Shown: positions 1 to 9,702 of the stretch, piece after piece
Layout of the letters: each line of letters starts with the position of its first letter
Position numbering within the stretch: the first letter of the stretch is position 1
Assembly (NCBI GenBank): GCA_015233115.1
Contig: JADFYJ010000017.1
Coordinates: 1-57,130 of the forward strand
Reading direction: 5' to 3'
DNA: 57,130 nucleotides
DNA from: Candidatus Omnitrophota bacterium
GTDB lineage: Bacteria > Omnitrophota > Gorgyraeia > Zapsychrales > Zapsychraceae
Position numbers and translations under genes: made by a program
The notes under the pieces: generated by a model
Told to the model about the DNA's origin: nothing
The model's database searches: none
The model's input: the letters and a program-made list of their open reading frames with translations, nothing else

Positions 1-1
1 A

Positions 2-709
2 AACATACTTTCGCATAAAAAATCTGTTCTTATTCCTGATTTTGGAGCTGGCTGTCCCATGGCGGACATGATGACTGTGGAACAATTGCGGCAAATGAAA
101 AAAGAACATCCAAAGGCAAAAGTGGTGTGTTATGTGAATTCTTCAGCAGAGGTTAAAGCGGAGTGTGATGTGTGTTGTACGTCGGCCAACGCGGTGGAAA
201 TTTTGCAAAAAATGTTCACTGAAAAAGACGAAATTCTTTTTGTGCCGGATAAATTTTTAGGTTCTTACGCGGCGAAAAAAGCGAAGCGCAACGTCATTGT
301 TTGGAATGGCTATTGTCCGACGCATGCGAAAATGATGCCGGAAGAAATATTAAAATTAAAGAGCCTTCATCCGGATGCGAAAGTGATGGTTCATCCCGAA
401 TGTCCTGCTCCGGTTGTGAAATTAGCGGATGAAGTGTTGTCGACATCAGGGACGCTGCGCTACACGAACAAATCAGATGCCAAAGAATTTATCGTGGCAA
501 CGGAAAAGGGCATGCTCCATCCTTTGAAAAAAGAAAATCCGAATAAAAAATTCTACGCCGTCTCAGACTTGGCCATTTGCCCCAACATGAAGAAAATCAC
601 GCTGGAAAAAGTCCTTCATTCCTTAGAACACATGGAATACCAAATCGAACTGCCGCAGGAGACGATCAGCCGCGCCTGGGGAAGCATTAAAAGGATGCTG
701 GAATACTAA
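2..709 (+). CDS. nadA: Quinolinate synthase NadA, 5'-truncated by the window edge
   Basis: NadA condenses iminoaspartate with dihydroxyacetone phosphate to quinolinate in de novo NAD synthesis, using a [4Fe-4S] cluster. The frame is open from base 2 and reads through PDFGAGCPMADM, so the ATG at 59 is internal. Three cysteines match the cluster ligands of the family: in GCPMAD, in NGYCPTH and in LAICPNMK. The C-terminal two thirds (about 235 residues of roughly 300) are present and end normally. The upstream part lies outside the window. Family assignment is firm. Confidence 0.95.
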   Translation, partial: NILSHKKSVLIPDFGAGCPMADMMTVEQLRQMKKEHPKAKVVCYVNSSAEVKAECDVCCTSANAVEILQKMFTEKDEILFVPDKFLGSYAAKKAKRNVIVWNGYCPTHAKMMPEEILKLKSLHPDAKVMVHPECPAPVVKLADEVLSTSGTLRYTNKSDAKEFIVATEKGMLHPLKKENPNKKFYAVSDLAICPNMKKITLEKVLHSLEHMEYQIELPQETISRAWGSIKRMLEY

Positions 710-712
710 TAT

Positions 713-834
713 GGGTTGTTGAAAAACGCTTATCTACGGCGTTATTTCTTCATTCGCTTGTGCGGCGTACTTGCTACTGTACGCCTCCGCGCTCTTTCAG
801 AAATGCCTTGTATCTAAGCATTTTTGAACAACCC
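713..834. repeat. Nested inverted repeat (variant of a dispersed hairpin family)
   Basis: Outer arms GGGTTGTTGAAAAA (713-726) and TTTTTGAACAACCC (821-834) pair 13 of 14. A second, weaker stem follows. The inner hairpin is GGCGTAC (764-770) with GTACGCC (779-785). Between the stems are CATTCGCTTGTG on the left and TCCGCGCTC on the right. The architecture matches the elements at 13564, 14885 and 29344, but the loop words differ. It fills most of the gap after nadA. Confidence 0.8.
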
Positions 835-908
835 ATTTAATAATTTTATTGAAGTTCAAAATATTCCATCTGGATTTTTTACGGCTTAATTTACGACTAA
901 AAGGCGGT

Positions 909-936
909 TTGACTTTCCTGAATTTTTCTATATAAT
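909..936 (+). promoter_or_regulatory. Putative sigma70-type promoter of lysS
   Basis: TTGACT at 909-914 and TATAAT at 931-936 are separated by 16 bases, in the AT-rich gap before lysS. It lies after the 713-834 hairpin, so lysS probably starts its own transcript with a leader of about 90 nt. Confidence 0.55.
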
Positions 937-967
937 TAAATGATTATTTATATAAATATATAAAAAC

Positions 968-1001
968 CACCGCGTCGGTGGCGAAAACCACCGACGCGGT
1001 G
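968..1001. repeat. Perfect 14-bp hairpin in the lysS leader
   Basis: CACCGCGTCGGTGG (968-981), loop CGAAAA, then CCACCGACGCGGTG (988-1001). The stem is GC-rich in AT-rich surroundings and sits between the putative promoter and the lysS start. No T-run follows, so it is not an intrinsic terminator. It may be a 5'-leader structure or another dispersed palindrome. Confidence 0.6.
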
Positions 1002-1030
1002 TTCCATGGGTAATTTTAGAAGGGAAGTTT

Positions 1031-2473
1031 ATGGAACAAAATGATGAATTGCGTCAAGTCAGGTTGGAAAAATTAGCTAAATTAGCCGAGCATAAAATAC
1101 CGGCTTATGCTTATAAATTTGAACCGGATCATACGGTTAAAGAAGCTTTAGATAATTTTCAGGAAGAAAAGGCTGTCGTGATCGCTGGACGTTTAATGGC
1201 GATTCGCAGTCATGGTAAAGTGGCGTTCGGAGATATTCAGGATCAGACGGGAAAGATGCAGCTTTTTATGAAAATTGAGCTGGTGGTGACCAATGGTCTG
1301 GAGATGATGAAGGTTTTGGATATCGGCGATATTGTGGGAATCAAAGGGACCTTATTTACGACCAAAACTGGGCAAAAAAGTGTGCGCGTCGGTGAGTTGA
1401 CCATGTTAGCCAAATCCATGTTAACCTTGCCGGAAAAATGGCATGGGTTAAAAGATGTGGATGTCCGTTATAGACAGCGTTATTTGGATTTGATCGCTAA
1501 TGAGGAAGTGAAAGAAGTTTTTATAAAGCGCAGTAAAATAACATCTTTCATTCGTAATTTTCTGGATTCACGCGGGTTTTTAGAAGTGGAAACGCCGATG
1601 CTGCAAACCAGACCTGGAGGAGCCAGAGGCAAGCCGTTTAAGAGCCATCACAATGCTTATGATTTGGAAGTTTATATGCGCATAGCACCGGAATTATTTT
1701 TGAAACGGTTACTGGTCGGCGGGCTGGAACGGGTTTATGAAATGAACCGTAATTTCCGTAATGAAGGCGTTTCGACCAAACATAATCCGGAATTTACCAT
1801 GCTGGAAATTTATCAGGCGTACGGGAATTATGAAGATATGATGAACCTGACGGAAACCATGATCAGCCAATTGGCGTTGGAGATCACGGGATCATACAAA
1901 GTTAAATATCAGGACAAAGAAATTGATTTTACGACGCCGTGGGAACGCCGCTCTTTCGCGCAAGTGGTTAAAGAAAAATTTGATATTAACCCGGAAGATT
2001 CTGCCGATGTTATGCTCGAAAAAGTTAAGGCTAAAAAAGGCCATGTAAAAATTGAGAAACTGACTAAATCCGCGATCATGAATATAGCTGAGGAAGCACT
2101 AGGCGAAGACAAGATTATTAATCCGGTTTTTTTTATGGATTATTTTACATTTTTATGTCCGCTCGCGAAGAATTATCCGGATAATCCTTATGTATCTCAA
2201 CGATTTGAATTTTTTGTGGCCGGTATGGAAGTGGGCAATGCGTATTCTGAGCTCAATGATCCTCAGGAACAAAAGGCCCGTTTTCTTGAAGATTTGGAAG
2301 ATGATCTGGAAACCGGCAATCGCACGATTGATGAGGATTATGTAAACGCCTTAGAACACGGTATGCCTCCGGCCGGTGGACTCGGCATTGGGATTGACCG
2401 CTTGGTCATGCTGTTGACAGATTCTCCGTCGATTAGGGATGTTATATTATTTCCATTGATGAAACCCGTTTAA
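1031..2473 (+). CDS. lysS: Lysyl-tRNA synthetase, class II
   Basis: Charges tRNA-Lys in the cytoplasm. The 480-residue protein has the N-terminal OB-fold anticodon domain (about residues 48-130, with VVIAGRLMAIRSHGKVAFGD). The class II catalytic core follows: motif 1 around FLDSRGFLEVETPML, motif 2 FRNEGVSTKHNPEFTMLE, and motif 3 GLGIGIDRLVMLL near the C-terminus. Length is normal for the family. The start is preceded by GAAGGGAAG. An octamer-repeat array begins six bases after the stop codon. Confidence 0.97.
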   Translation: MEQNDELRQVRLEKLAKLAEHKIPAYAYKFEPDHTVKEALDNFQEEKAVVIAGRLMAIRSHGKVAFGDIQDQTGKMQLFMKIELVVTNGLEMMKVLDIGDIVGIKGTLFTTKTGQKSVRVGELTMLAKSMLTLPEKWHGLKDVDVRYRQRYLDLIANEEVKEVFIKRSKITSFIRNFLDSRGFLEVETPMLQTRPGGARGKPFKSHHNAYDLEVYMRIAPELFLKRLLVGGLERVYEMNRNFRNEGVSTKHNPEFTMLEIYQAYGNYEDMMNLTETMISQLALEITGSYKVKYQDKEIDFTTPWERRSFAQVVKEKFDINPEDSADVMLEKVKAKKGHVKIEKLTKSAIMNIAEEALGEDKIINPVFFMDYFTFLCPLAKNYPDNPYVSQRFEFFVAGMEVGNAYSELNDPQEQKARFLEDLEDDLETGNRTIDEDYVNALEHGMPPAGGLGIGIDRLVMLLTDSPSIRDVILFPLMKPV

Positions 2474-2478
2474 AAAAA

Positions 2479-2729
2479 GTGACCGAGTGACCGAGTAACC
2501 GAGTGACAGAGCAAAAGCGATTGATTGAAAAGCGAATATGCACCGGATAATATAGATTGAGAAATAAGTTTTTATAGCGATTGGCTCGGATAGCATTAGG
2601 ATAGAAGATGAACGATATAATTACAAAAATAAGAGGCAATAGAAAAAAGATAACAAATATCAGAAATTTTACTTAAAGTTTTTGTTTATAGTTTTTTGCT
2701 TTTTCTCTGTTACTCGGTTACCCTGTTAC
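2479..2729. repeat. Inverted pair of degenerate octamer arrays, lysS|lolC junction
   Basis: The left array at 2479-2511 is four units of period 8 (TGACCGAG, TGACCGAG, TAACCGAG, TGACAGAG). The right array at 2705-2729 is the reverse complement of the same words (CTCTGTTA, CTCGGTTA, CCCTGTTA) and ends about 6 bases before the lolC ribosome-binding site AAAAGG. The spacer is purine-rich on the left and T-rich on the right. No gene is seen in it. Confidence 0.85.
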
Positions 2730-2746
2730 TATTCAAAAGGAATTAA

Positions 2747-3940
2747 ATGAAATACGAACAATGGATCAGTTATCGGTATTTGACCGCTTCAAAAACCAGA
2801 TTTTTGAAGTTTTTGAATGTTATATCTATCGCGGGAGTGGCGATCGGTGTGGCTGCCTTGATTGTGGTTACAGCAGTGATGACGGGATTTGGTCATAATC
2901 TGCAGGAAAAAATTATTGGCACGACTCCGCATTTGATGGTTGAGAAAGAAACGGGTGTCAACGATTATGATAAGGTGGTCAGCAAAATTGAAGAAGTGGC
3001 AGGGGTACGCGCCGCTTCGCCGTATATTCAAGGCAATGTGTTTTTGGAACAATCAGGAAAAGCCATGGGTTTGGTTTTGCGGGGCGTAGTTCCTGAGACG
3101 GAAAAAAAGATCACCAAGGTTAAAGAATATTTAACAGAGGGAAAATGGGAAAATCTGCAAGACAACTCGATTTGCATTGGATCGGAATTAGCGGGATATT
3201 TTGGCTACCGGGTTGGAGATGAAATTACCGTCATTTCTCCCGGGTCAGGGATATCGGGACAGAGCTGGCGGTATAAATTAAAGATCGTCGGGATTTTTAC
3301 AACCGGCATGGCAGATTTTGATATGAATTTAGCCTTGGTTAATATAACCACCGGCCAAAAGATTTTTGGCGCGGCGGCTAATTATGCTTCCGGTATCGGG
3401 GTTAAGACCAGTGATCCCAAACAAGCTGACAGAATTAAAAAAGCTATTTATGAAAAAATTGGGTATAGTTTTTTAGTGCGGACCTGGATTGATATGAACC
3501 GGAGTTTATTTGAAGCTTTGTTTCTCGAAAAATGGGGATTGTTTATTGTTTTGACGTTAATGGTTTTAGTCGCGTCGTTTAATATTATTAGTACTTTAGT
3601 TGTGACGGTGTCGAGTAAGATTCATGATATTGGGATCCTGCAATCGATCGGGTTATCTCAAGCATCTATCCGCCGGATATTTACAAAACAAGGATTGTGG
3701 ATTGGGTTTTTAGGTACGTTCTGGGGACTGGTGAGCGGATTTGGCATTTGTTATTTTTTACGGCATTATATAAAAGTTCCGGCGCAGATTTATTCAATTG
3801 ATCATGTTCCGGTTGAAGTTAAAATGACCGATGTGGCCGCGATTATTATAGCCGCGGTCATTATCAGTTTTATCGCGACGATTTATCCGGCAGCTAAAGC
3901 AGCTAAATTGCAGCCGGTGGAGGCATTAAGATATGAATAA
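2747..3940 (+). CDS. lolC: Lipoprotein-releasing ABC transporter permease (LolC/LolE family)
   Basis: Inner-membrane permease that hands outer-membrane lipoproteins to the LolA carrier. The 397-residue protein has an N-terminal membrane segment (about residues 20-45, NVISIAGVAIGVAALIVVTA). A large periplasmic MacB-like core spans about 46-255, and three C-terminal membrane segments form the FtsX-type domain (about 263-290, 310-335, 360-385). It overlaps lolD by 8 bases. Only one permease gene is present, so the complex may be a homodimer of a LolC/E hybrid; this is inference. Confidence 0.92.
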   Translation: MKYEQWISYRYLTASKTRFLKFLNVISIAGVAIGVAALIVVTAVMTGFGHNLQEKIIGTTPHLMVEKETGVNDYDKVVSKIEEVAGVRAASPYIQGNVFLEQSGKAMGLVLRGVVPETEKKITKVKEYLTEGKWENLQDNSICIGSELAGYFGYRVGDEITVISPGSGISGQSWRYKLKIVGIFTTGMADFDMNLALVNITTGQKIFGAAANYASGIGVKTSDPKQADRIKKAIYEKIGYSFLVRTWIDMNRSLFEALFLEKWGLFIVLTLMVLVASFNIISTLVVTVSSKIHDIGILQSIGLSQASIRRIFTKQGLWIGFLGTFWGLVSGFGICYFLRHYIKVPAQIYSIDHVPVEVKMTDVAAIIIAAVIISFIATIYPAAKAAKLQPVEALRYE

Positions 3941-4610
3941 AATTTTAGAAGCGATTAATATACATAAAGTTTACCGGACCGAAGCCGCGGATCTTCCGGT
4001 TTTAAAAGGTGTTGATCTTTCGATCAATCAAGGGGATTTCGTTTCTATTGTCGGTCCGTCGGGCGCAGGTAAATCAACTTTATTGCATATTTTAAGCGGG
4101 TTGGATGTTCCGACTAAAGGGCAGGTTATGTTTGACGGACAGGATCTTTATGCGTTAAAAGATAATGACCGGGCTAAGATCAGGAATTTGAAGATTGGAT
4201 TTGTATTTCAGTTTTATCATTTGCTTCCGGAATTTACTGTTCTTGAAAATGTCGTTTTACCGGGCATGATTAAGGCGAATCAGGCTAAGACCAGAAATTT
4301 TGAAGAGCGAGGATATTCTCTGCTTACCCAGTTAGGTTTGAAAGATAGAGCTCAGCATCGGCCTTATCAATTATCGGGAGGTGAGCAGCAGCGGGTTGCT
4401 ATTGCGCGGGCATTATTTAACGAACCAACTATTATTTTTTGTGATGAACCGACTGGAAATTTAGACTCTGAAAGCGGCCGGGGCATTAAAGATATGTTAA
4501 GGCAAATTAACAAAAAAAATGGTCAAACATTGGTCGTGGTGACCCATGATACCGATTTTGCCACGCTTGCGGGGCGAAAAATTTCAATGAAGGATGGAAA
4601 ACTGATATGA
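3933..4610 (+). CDS. lolD: Lipoprotein-releasing ABC transporter ATPase LolD
   Basis: ATPase that powers lipoprotein release with the permease just upstream. Walker [10 protein letters not shown] (about residue 43), signature LSGGEQQR, Walker [14 protein letters not shown] and the switch histidine in VVVTHD are all present in 225 residues, the usual size. It starts inside the end of lolC and shares ATGA with the next gene, ilvE, so the three genes are probably translated in a coupled way. Confidence 0.94.
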   Translation: MNKILEAINIHKVYRTEAADLPVLKGVDLSINQGDFVSIVGPSGAGKSTLLHILSGLDVPTKGQVMFDGQDLYALKDNDRAKIRNLKIGFVFQFYHLLPEFTVLENVVLPGMIKANQAKTRNFEERGYSLLTQLGLKDRAQHRPYQLSGGEQQRVAIARALFNEPTIIFCDEPTGNLDSESGRGIKDMLRQINKKNGQTLVVVTHDTDFATLAGRKISMKDGKLI

Positions 4611-5476
4611 AAATTTATTTGAACGGACAATTTGTGGATAGAGAAAAAGCGACAGTGTCTGTGTTTGATCACGGGCTTTTATATGGAGACGGCGCTTTTG
4701 AGGGGATTCGGTCTTATAATGGTCTAGTGTTTATGTTGGAAGAACACATTACCCGATTATACGAAACGTGTCATTCTATGATGATAATGTTGCCGCTCAC
4801 TCCAAAACAAATGATGGCCGCGGTGGTGGATACATTAAAGAAAAATAAACTCAAGGACGCGTATATCCGCTTGGTGGTAACGCGTGGTGAAGGTGACTTA
4901 GGTTTAGATCCTAAAAAATGTTATGGAAAACCAAACATTATTATTATTGCCGGCAAAATTACTTTGTATCCGCCTGAATTATATGAAAAAGGGATGGCAA
5001 TATGTACCGTGCCAACACCGCGCAATATGCCGGAAGCCATGAACCCTCGGTTGAAATCATTGAATTATTTGAATAATATTTTGGCTAAGATTGAAGCGGG
5101 CAATGCGGGTTTCAGCGAAGCCATTATGTTGGATCATATGGGCTTTGTCGCCGAGTGCACTGGGGATAATATTTTTATCATTAAAAATGGCATGTTATCC
5201 ACACCGAGTCAAGGGTGCCTCAAAGGGATTACCCGTGACGTAGTATTGGCCTTGGCGCAAAAAAACAAAATTAAGACGGAAGAACGGTTTATCACCCGAC
5301 ATGAGGTGTTTACAGCTGAAGAATGTTTTTTGACCGGAACAGCGGCGGAAATCATTCCTGTGGTTAAAGTGGACGGACGGCTGGTGGGAAGCGGCGTGCC
5401 TGGCCCGATGACTAAAAAATTAATCAAGCTATTTCATGCGGCAACGGCGAAATTGGGAACAGCATATAAAATATAA
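4607..5476 (+). CDS. ilvE: Branched-chain amino acid aminotransferase (PLP fold type IV)
   Basis: Transfers the amino group between glutamate and branched-chain 2-oxoacids, the last step of Val/Leu/Ile synthesis. The 289 residues carry the fold-type IV features: FDHGLLYGDGAFEGIRSY near the N-terminus, the probable PLP lysine in NPRLKSLNYLNN, and AECTGDNIFI around the cofactor phosphate site. D-amino acid aminotransferase and aminodeoxychorismate lyase share this fold, but the EGIRSY and LKSLNYLNN motifs favour IlvE. It overlaps lolD by four bases. Confidence 0.88.
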   Translation: MKIYLNGQFVDREKATVSVFDHGLLYGDGAFEGIRSYNGLVFMLEEHITRLYETCHSMMIMLPLTPKQMMAAVVDTLKKNKLKDAYIRLVVTRGEGDLGLDPKKCYGKPNIIIIAGKITLYPPELYEKGMAICTVPTPRNMPEAMNPRLKSLNYLNNILAKIEAGNAGFSEAIMLDHMGFVAECTGDNIFIIKNGMLSTPSQGCLKGITRDVVLALAQKNKIKTEERFITRHEVFTAEECFLTGTAAEIIPVVKVDGRLVGSGVPGPMTKKLIKLFHAATAKLGTAYKI

Positions 5477-5483
5477 CTGAAAA

Positions 5484-5572
5484 GTTAATGTTGTTGGTTT
5501 TTGGTTGTTGGTTTTTAGTTGTTGAACGCTTCGCTTTTTCCAAAAACCAAAAACTATCAACCATCAACCAAG
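5484..5572. repeat. Inverted pair of heptamer arrays, ilvE|mcsA junction
   Basis: The left arm (about 5484-5524) is built of 7-bp words such as GTTGGTT, TTTGGTT and TTTAGTT. The right arm (5540-5572) has the complementary words AACCAAA, AACTATC and AACCATC. The loop is only about 15 bases, so this is a near-continuous imperfect hairpin just upstream of mcsA. Confidence 0.8.
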
Positions 5573-5600
5573 TTATTAATTTATTAATAGGATATTTACC

Positions 5601-6092
5601 ATGCATTGTGAAAGTTGTGATAAAAATGAAGCAACAGTTCATTTAACTGAGATTGTAAATGGCGTAGTCCATGAATTTCATTTATGTGATAATTGTGCCA
5701 AGGTCAAGAGTTCCGAAGTGGAACAAAATTTTGGATTAGCAGATTTGTTGGCCGGATTATCCGCTGGGCCTAAAACACAGACTACCATCGCTACGATATG
5801 TAAAAATTGTGGTATCGCGTTTGAAGAATTCAGAAAAACAGGCCGTTTGGGCTGCAGTGAATGTTATCAGTCGTTTAAAATAGAATTAGCTTCACTATTG
5901 AAGCGCATCCATGGTTCAGCGCAACATTTCGGAAAGAAACCGGTTCTTTCCCAAGAGCAAGCGCTGGCCTCATCAGGTCAAAAAGAGTTGATGCAACTTA
6001 AGAATGAGTTGAAAGAAGCCATTGATCAAGAACAATTTGAAAAAGCCGCTCATTTGCGGGACAAAATAAAATCTTTAGAAAAAGGCGCATGA
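5601..6092 (+). CDS. mcsA: McsA, zinc-binding activator of the McsB arginine kinase
   Basis: Activates the protein arginine kinase McsB in the ClpC-dependent quality-control pathway. Of 163 residues, the N-terminal half has CxxC pairs for zinc (MHCESC, LCDNC, ICKNC, GCSEC). The C-terminus has a UVR motif (QLKNELKEAIDQEQFEKAAH), also found in ClpC and UvrB/C. It is followed by mcsB after a single base. No CtsR repressor gene precedes it, unlike the Bacillus operon. Confidence 0.92.
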   Translation: MHCESCDKNEATVHLTEIVNGVVHEFHLCDNCAKVKSSEVEQNFGLADLLAGLSAGPKTQTTIATICKNCGIAFEEFRKTGRLGCSECYQSFKIELASLLKRIHGSAQHFGKKPVLSQEQALASSGQKELMQLKNELKEAIDQEQFEKAAHLRDKIKSLEKGA

Positions 6093-6093
6093 T

Positions 6094-7146
6094 ATGCAAA
6101 TAAATGATTTCATTAATCACACCGGTGAATGGTTTAAGGGCAAAGGAGAGCATCCGGATATAGTCATGTCATCGCGCATCCGTTTGGCGAGGAATTTGTC
6201 ATTACGGGCATTTCCCAGCCGCGCGGCAAAAAAAGAGTTAAGCGCGATTTTGGATTTGGTCAAAGAGACCATGGATAAGATCCCCTATTTTAAAAATACT
6301 TTGTTTTTAAAGGTCAATGAACTTGATAATGTGGATAAACAATTTTTGATCGAGCGGCATTTGATGAGTCATGATCACGCGGAAAATCCCGAAGGCAGGG
6401 GATTGGTGGTTTCGCCGGAAGAAGTATTGTCAGTGATGATTAATGAAGAGGATCATTTGCGTATTCAAGTCATGCAGTCAGGTTTAAATTTGGACGAAAC
6501 CTGGAAAATTGCCAATTCGATCGATGATGAATTATCGAAATATTTGGAGTTCGCGTTTTCCTCGCAGTGGGGCTATCTGACCGCCTGTCCAACGAATACG
6601 GGGACTGCGATGCGCGGGTCTGTGATGGTGCATTTACCCGCGTTGGTGATGACAAAACAAATCAACAAAGTGTTGACCGCGGTGTCCAAGCTTAATTTTG
6701 CGGCGCGTGGTTTTTACGGTGAGGGTACCCAAGCCGCTGGGAATTTTTACCAGATTTCAAATCAGGTGTCACTCGGCCATAGTGAATTGGACGTGATCCA
6801 GAATATTAAGGGCTTGATTCTGCAGATTATTGAGCAGGAAGAGCAGGCTCGTCAAGCGCTTCTCGTGCAGAATAAAATTATGTTGGAGGATAAAATATTC
6901 CGTTCTTATGGGGTTTTAAGGAATGCTCATGTCATGTCGAGCCAGGAAACGATTGAGTTATTATCCATGCTCCGTCTAGGAATTGATTTGCATGTGGTGA
7001 AAGATGTAGACATTAAATCTGTCAACGAATTATTTATTATGATCCAGCCTGCGCATTTGCAGAAAATTGAAGGAAAAAAATTATCGTCGACCGAGCGGGA
7101 CAAAAAACGTGCCGCTTTGATCCGTGAAAAATTAGGAGGGAGCTAG
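6094..7146 (+). CDS. mcsB: Protein arginine kinase McsB
   Basis: Phosphorylates arginines on misfolded proteins and so marks them for ClpC/ClpP. The 350-residue protein belongs to the phosphagen-kinase fold. It shows [10 protein letters not shown] near the N-terminus, the NEED-type motif [10 protein letters not shown], and the active-site loop [15 protein letters not shown] with the family cysteine. It lies between mcsA and clpC with gaps of one and two bases, so the three genes surely form one operon. Confidence 0.95.
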   Translation: MQINDFINHTGEWFKGKGEHPDIVMSSRIRLARNLSLRAFPSRAAKKELSAILDLVKETMDKIPYFKNTLFLKVNELDNVDKQFLIERHLMSHDHAENPEGRGLVVSPEEVLSVMINEEDHLRIQVMQSGLNLDETWKIANSIDDELSKYLEFAFSSQWGYLTACPTNTGTAMRGSVMVHLPALVMTKQINKVLTAVSKLNFAARGFYGEGTQAAGNFYQISNQVSLGHSELDVIQNIKGLILQIIEQEEQARQALLVQNKIMLEDKIFRSYGVLRNAHVMSSQETIELLSMLRLGIDLHVVKDVDIKSVNELFIMIQPAHLQKIEGKKLSSTERDKKRAALIREKLGGS

Positions 7147-7148
7147 AT

Positions 7149-9575
7149 ATGTTTAACCGATTTACAGAACGAGCCAGAAAAGTCATTGTTTTTGCTAAAG
7201 AAGAAGCGAAACGTTTTAATCACGATTATATCGGGACGGAGCATTTACTGCTCGGTTTGATCCGCGAAGGAGAAGGCGTTGCTGCCGCGGTGCTCATGAA
7301 AATGGGATTGGATTTAGAGTCCATCCGCATTGAAGTTGAAAAATTTGTACAGCCTGGTCCGCCGACACAAGTGATCGGAGATATTCCGTTTACGCCACGA
7401 TCTAAAAAGGCTTTGGAGCTCGCAGCTGAAGAAGCCCGCGCCTTAGGTCACAACTATATCGGGACGGAACATTTGTTACTCGGTTTGGTTAAAGAAGGGG
7501 AAGGCATGGCTTACCGGGTCCTTTTAAGTTTGGGATTGGACTTGGGAAAATTGCGGAATGAAATTATGGAATTATTAGGTTCCGGAATTCCGGGTTATGG
7601 ACAGCCAGAACAACCGCAGGCTAAAGCTAACACAAAAACTCCGGCGATTGATGCATATGGCCGTAATTTGAATCAATTTGCTATTGACGGAAAATTAGAT
7701 CCGGTCATTGGCCGCGCTGGAGAAATTGAACGTATTTTACAGATTTTAAGTCGTAGGACCAAGAACAATCCGGTTCTTTTAGGAGAGGCGGGAGTGGGTA
7801 AAACCGCCATTGTGGAAGGCTTGGCGCAGAGAATCGTTGAAGGCAATGTGCCGGAAATTTTAAGAGAAAAAACCATCGTGGTGTTGGATATCGCGCTCAT
7901 GATCGCTGGCACAAAATACCGCGGTCAGTTTGAAGAGCGGATTAAGTCAGTTATGGATGAGATCAAGAGGTCAGGAAAAATTATTTTATTTGTCGATGAG
8001 CTCCATACTTTAGTCGGCGCTGGAGCCGCTGAAGGAGCTATTGATGCTGCTAATATTTTAAAACCAGCATTAGCCCGTGGAGAAATTCAATGCATCGGCG
8101 CAACGACGTTGGATGAATACCGCAAGTATATTGAAAAAGACGCGGCTTTAGAACGTCGTTTTCAAACCATTGTTGTGGAGCCGCCCTCGATTGATGAGAC
8201 GATTTTGATTTTAAAAGGTTTGAGGGATAAGTATGAAGCGCATCATCGGGTCAAATTTTCTGATGAAGCTTTAGACGCGGCAGTCCGTTTATCTGAACGC
8301 TACATCTCCGGAAGGGCGTTGCCGGATAAGGCCGTGGATATTCTCGATGAAGCCGGTTCACGCGCCCGATTAAAAGCCATGGTTGCTCCGCCGGATGTGA
8401 AAGAGCTGGAAGTGGAAATTGAAAAATTCCGCAAGGAAAAAGAGTCCTATATTAAAAGTCAGAATTTTGAAAAAGCGGCACAGATGCGCGACCAGGAACG
8501 CGAAGTGCGGGAAAAATTGGAAAAAATCAAGCAGGATTGGGCTGAAGCCCGTGATAAAGTTACTCCGGTTTTGGGATACGAAGATATCGCGCTCGTGGTA
8601 TCACAATGGACCAAAATTCCGTTAGTCCGTTTAGAGCAGGAAGAAAGTCAGAAACTTTTGAAAATGGAAGAAAAAATGCGCCAGCTGGTTATTGGCCAAG
8701 AAGAAGCGATCAGCGCCATGGCGCGCGCGATCCGTCGTTCCCGCGCAGGGATTAAAGATCCCCGCCGGCCGATTGGTTCATTTGTGTTTCTGGGGCCGAC
8801 TGGAGTTGGAAAGACTTTGTTAGCCCAGGTTTTGGCTGAATTTATGTTCGGCAGTAAAGAAGCTTTGCTGCAGATCGATATGTCAGAGTATATGGATAAA
8901 TTCAATGTGTCCCGTTTGATTGGGGCTCCGCCGGGTTATGTGGGTTATGAAGAAGGCGGACAATTAACTGAGAAAGTGCGTCGTAAACCGTATTCGGTGA
9001 TTTTACTCGACGAAATCGAAAAAGCGCATCCGGATGTTTTTAATCTTTTATTACAAGTGTTTGAAGAAGGCCGGTTAACCGATAGTTTGGGACGGAAAGT
9101 GGATTTCCGCAACACGATTATTTTGATGACTTCGAACGTCGGAGCGGAAATGCTTAAGAAGCAAGGCTCGCTGGGTTTTGGAAAACAGAACGACGACGTG
9201 AATTATGACCATATGAAATCCCGGCTATTGGATGAAGTGAAAAAACATTTTAAACCCGAATTTCTTAACCGTATTGATGAGATCATTGTGTTTAAATCTT
9301 TAACGAGAGAAAATTTGGATAAAATTGTGCAATTAGAAATCAAAGGCGTGTTTGGACGGTTAAAAGATAAAAATATTGAATTAGACATCCCCGCGGATAC
9401 CATTGAATTTTTGATCACCAAAGGCTTTGATCCTATCTATGGCGCCCGGCCTCTTAAAAGAACGCTGCAACGCTATTTGGAAGATCCGTTGTCTGAGTAT
9501 ATCATCTCAGGCCAGGTGAAAGACGGGCAAAAAATCAAAGCGGTCCTAAAAGGGGATACGGTTGTATTTGAATAG
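7149..9575 (+). CDS. clpC: AAA+ unfoldase ClpC
   Basis: Hexameric ATP-dependent unfoldase that feeds substrates to ClpP. In 808 residues it has a double Clp-N repeat (about 1-145, with two copies of [11 protein letters not shown]), a first AAA+ module (Walker A GEAGVGKT) and a UVR-containing middle domain ([14 protein letters not shown]). A second AAA+ module (Walker A GPTGVGKT) follows. The LGF tripeptide in QGSLGFGKQ is in the place of the ClpP-docking loop. clpP is not in this window. Confidence 0.97.
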   Translation: MFNRFTERARKVIVFAKEEAKRFNHDYIGTEHLLLGLIREGEGVAAAVLMKMGLDLESIRIEVEKFVQPGPPTQVIGDIPFTPRSKKALELAAEEARALGHNYIGTEHLLLGLVKEGEGMAYRVLLSLGLDLGKLRNEIMELLGSGIPGYGQPEQPQAKANTKTPAIDAYGRNLNQFAIDGKLDPVIGRAGEIERILQILSRRTKNNPVLLGEAGVGKTAIVEGLAQRIVEGNVPEILREKTIVVLDIALMIAGTKYRGQFEERIKSVMDEIKRSGKIILFVDELHTLVGAGAAEGAIDAANILKPALARGEIQCIGATTLDEYRKYIEKDAALERRFQTIVVEPPSIDETILILKGLRDKYEAHHRVKFSDEALDAAVRLSERYISGRALPDKAVDILDEAGSRARLKAMVAPPDVKELEVEIEKFRKEKESYIKSQNFEKAAQMRDQEREVREKLEKIKQDWAEARDKVTPVLGYEDIALVVSQWTKIPLVRLEQEESQKLLKMEEKMRQLVIGQEEAISAMARAIRRSRAGIKDPRRPIGSFVFLGPTGVGKTLLAQVLAEFMFGSKEALLQIDMSEYMDKFNVSRLIGAPPGYVGYEEGGQLTEKVRRKPYSVILLDEIEKAHPDVFNLLLQVFEEGRLTDSLGRKVDFRNTIILMTSNVGAEMLKKQGSLGFGKQNDDVNYDHMKSRLLDEVKKHFKPEFLNRIDEIIVFKSLTRENLDKIVQLEIKGVFGRLKDKNIELDIPADTIEFLITKGFDPIYGARPLKRTLQRYLEDPLSEYIISGQVKDGQKIKAVLKGDTVVFE

Positions 9576-9621
9576 CAACAATAGGTTACAACGATGGACG
9601 AATGACGAGGATGAGTGATCC

Positions 9622-9665
9622 CTGAACCGCGTAGGGTTCAGAGCTATAAACCACGTGGGGTTTAT
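9622..9665. repeat. Two adjacent small hairpins with AACC/GGTT stems
   Basis: CTGAACC, loop GCGTAG, GGTTCAG at 9622-9641, then ATAAACC, loop ACGTGG, GGTTTAT at 9646-9665. Both share AACC-RCGTRG-GGTT while the stem ends differ. A third copy on the other strand lies at 33838-33859. They lie in the 127-base gap between clpC and the next gene. Confidence 0.6.
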
Positions 9666-9702
9666 GGGAAAAGCGAATAAACAGGATACAAGATATAGCT
9701 GA

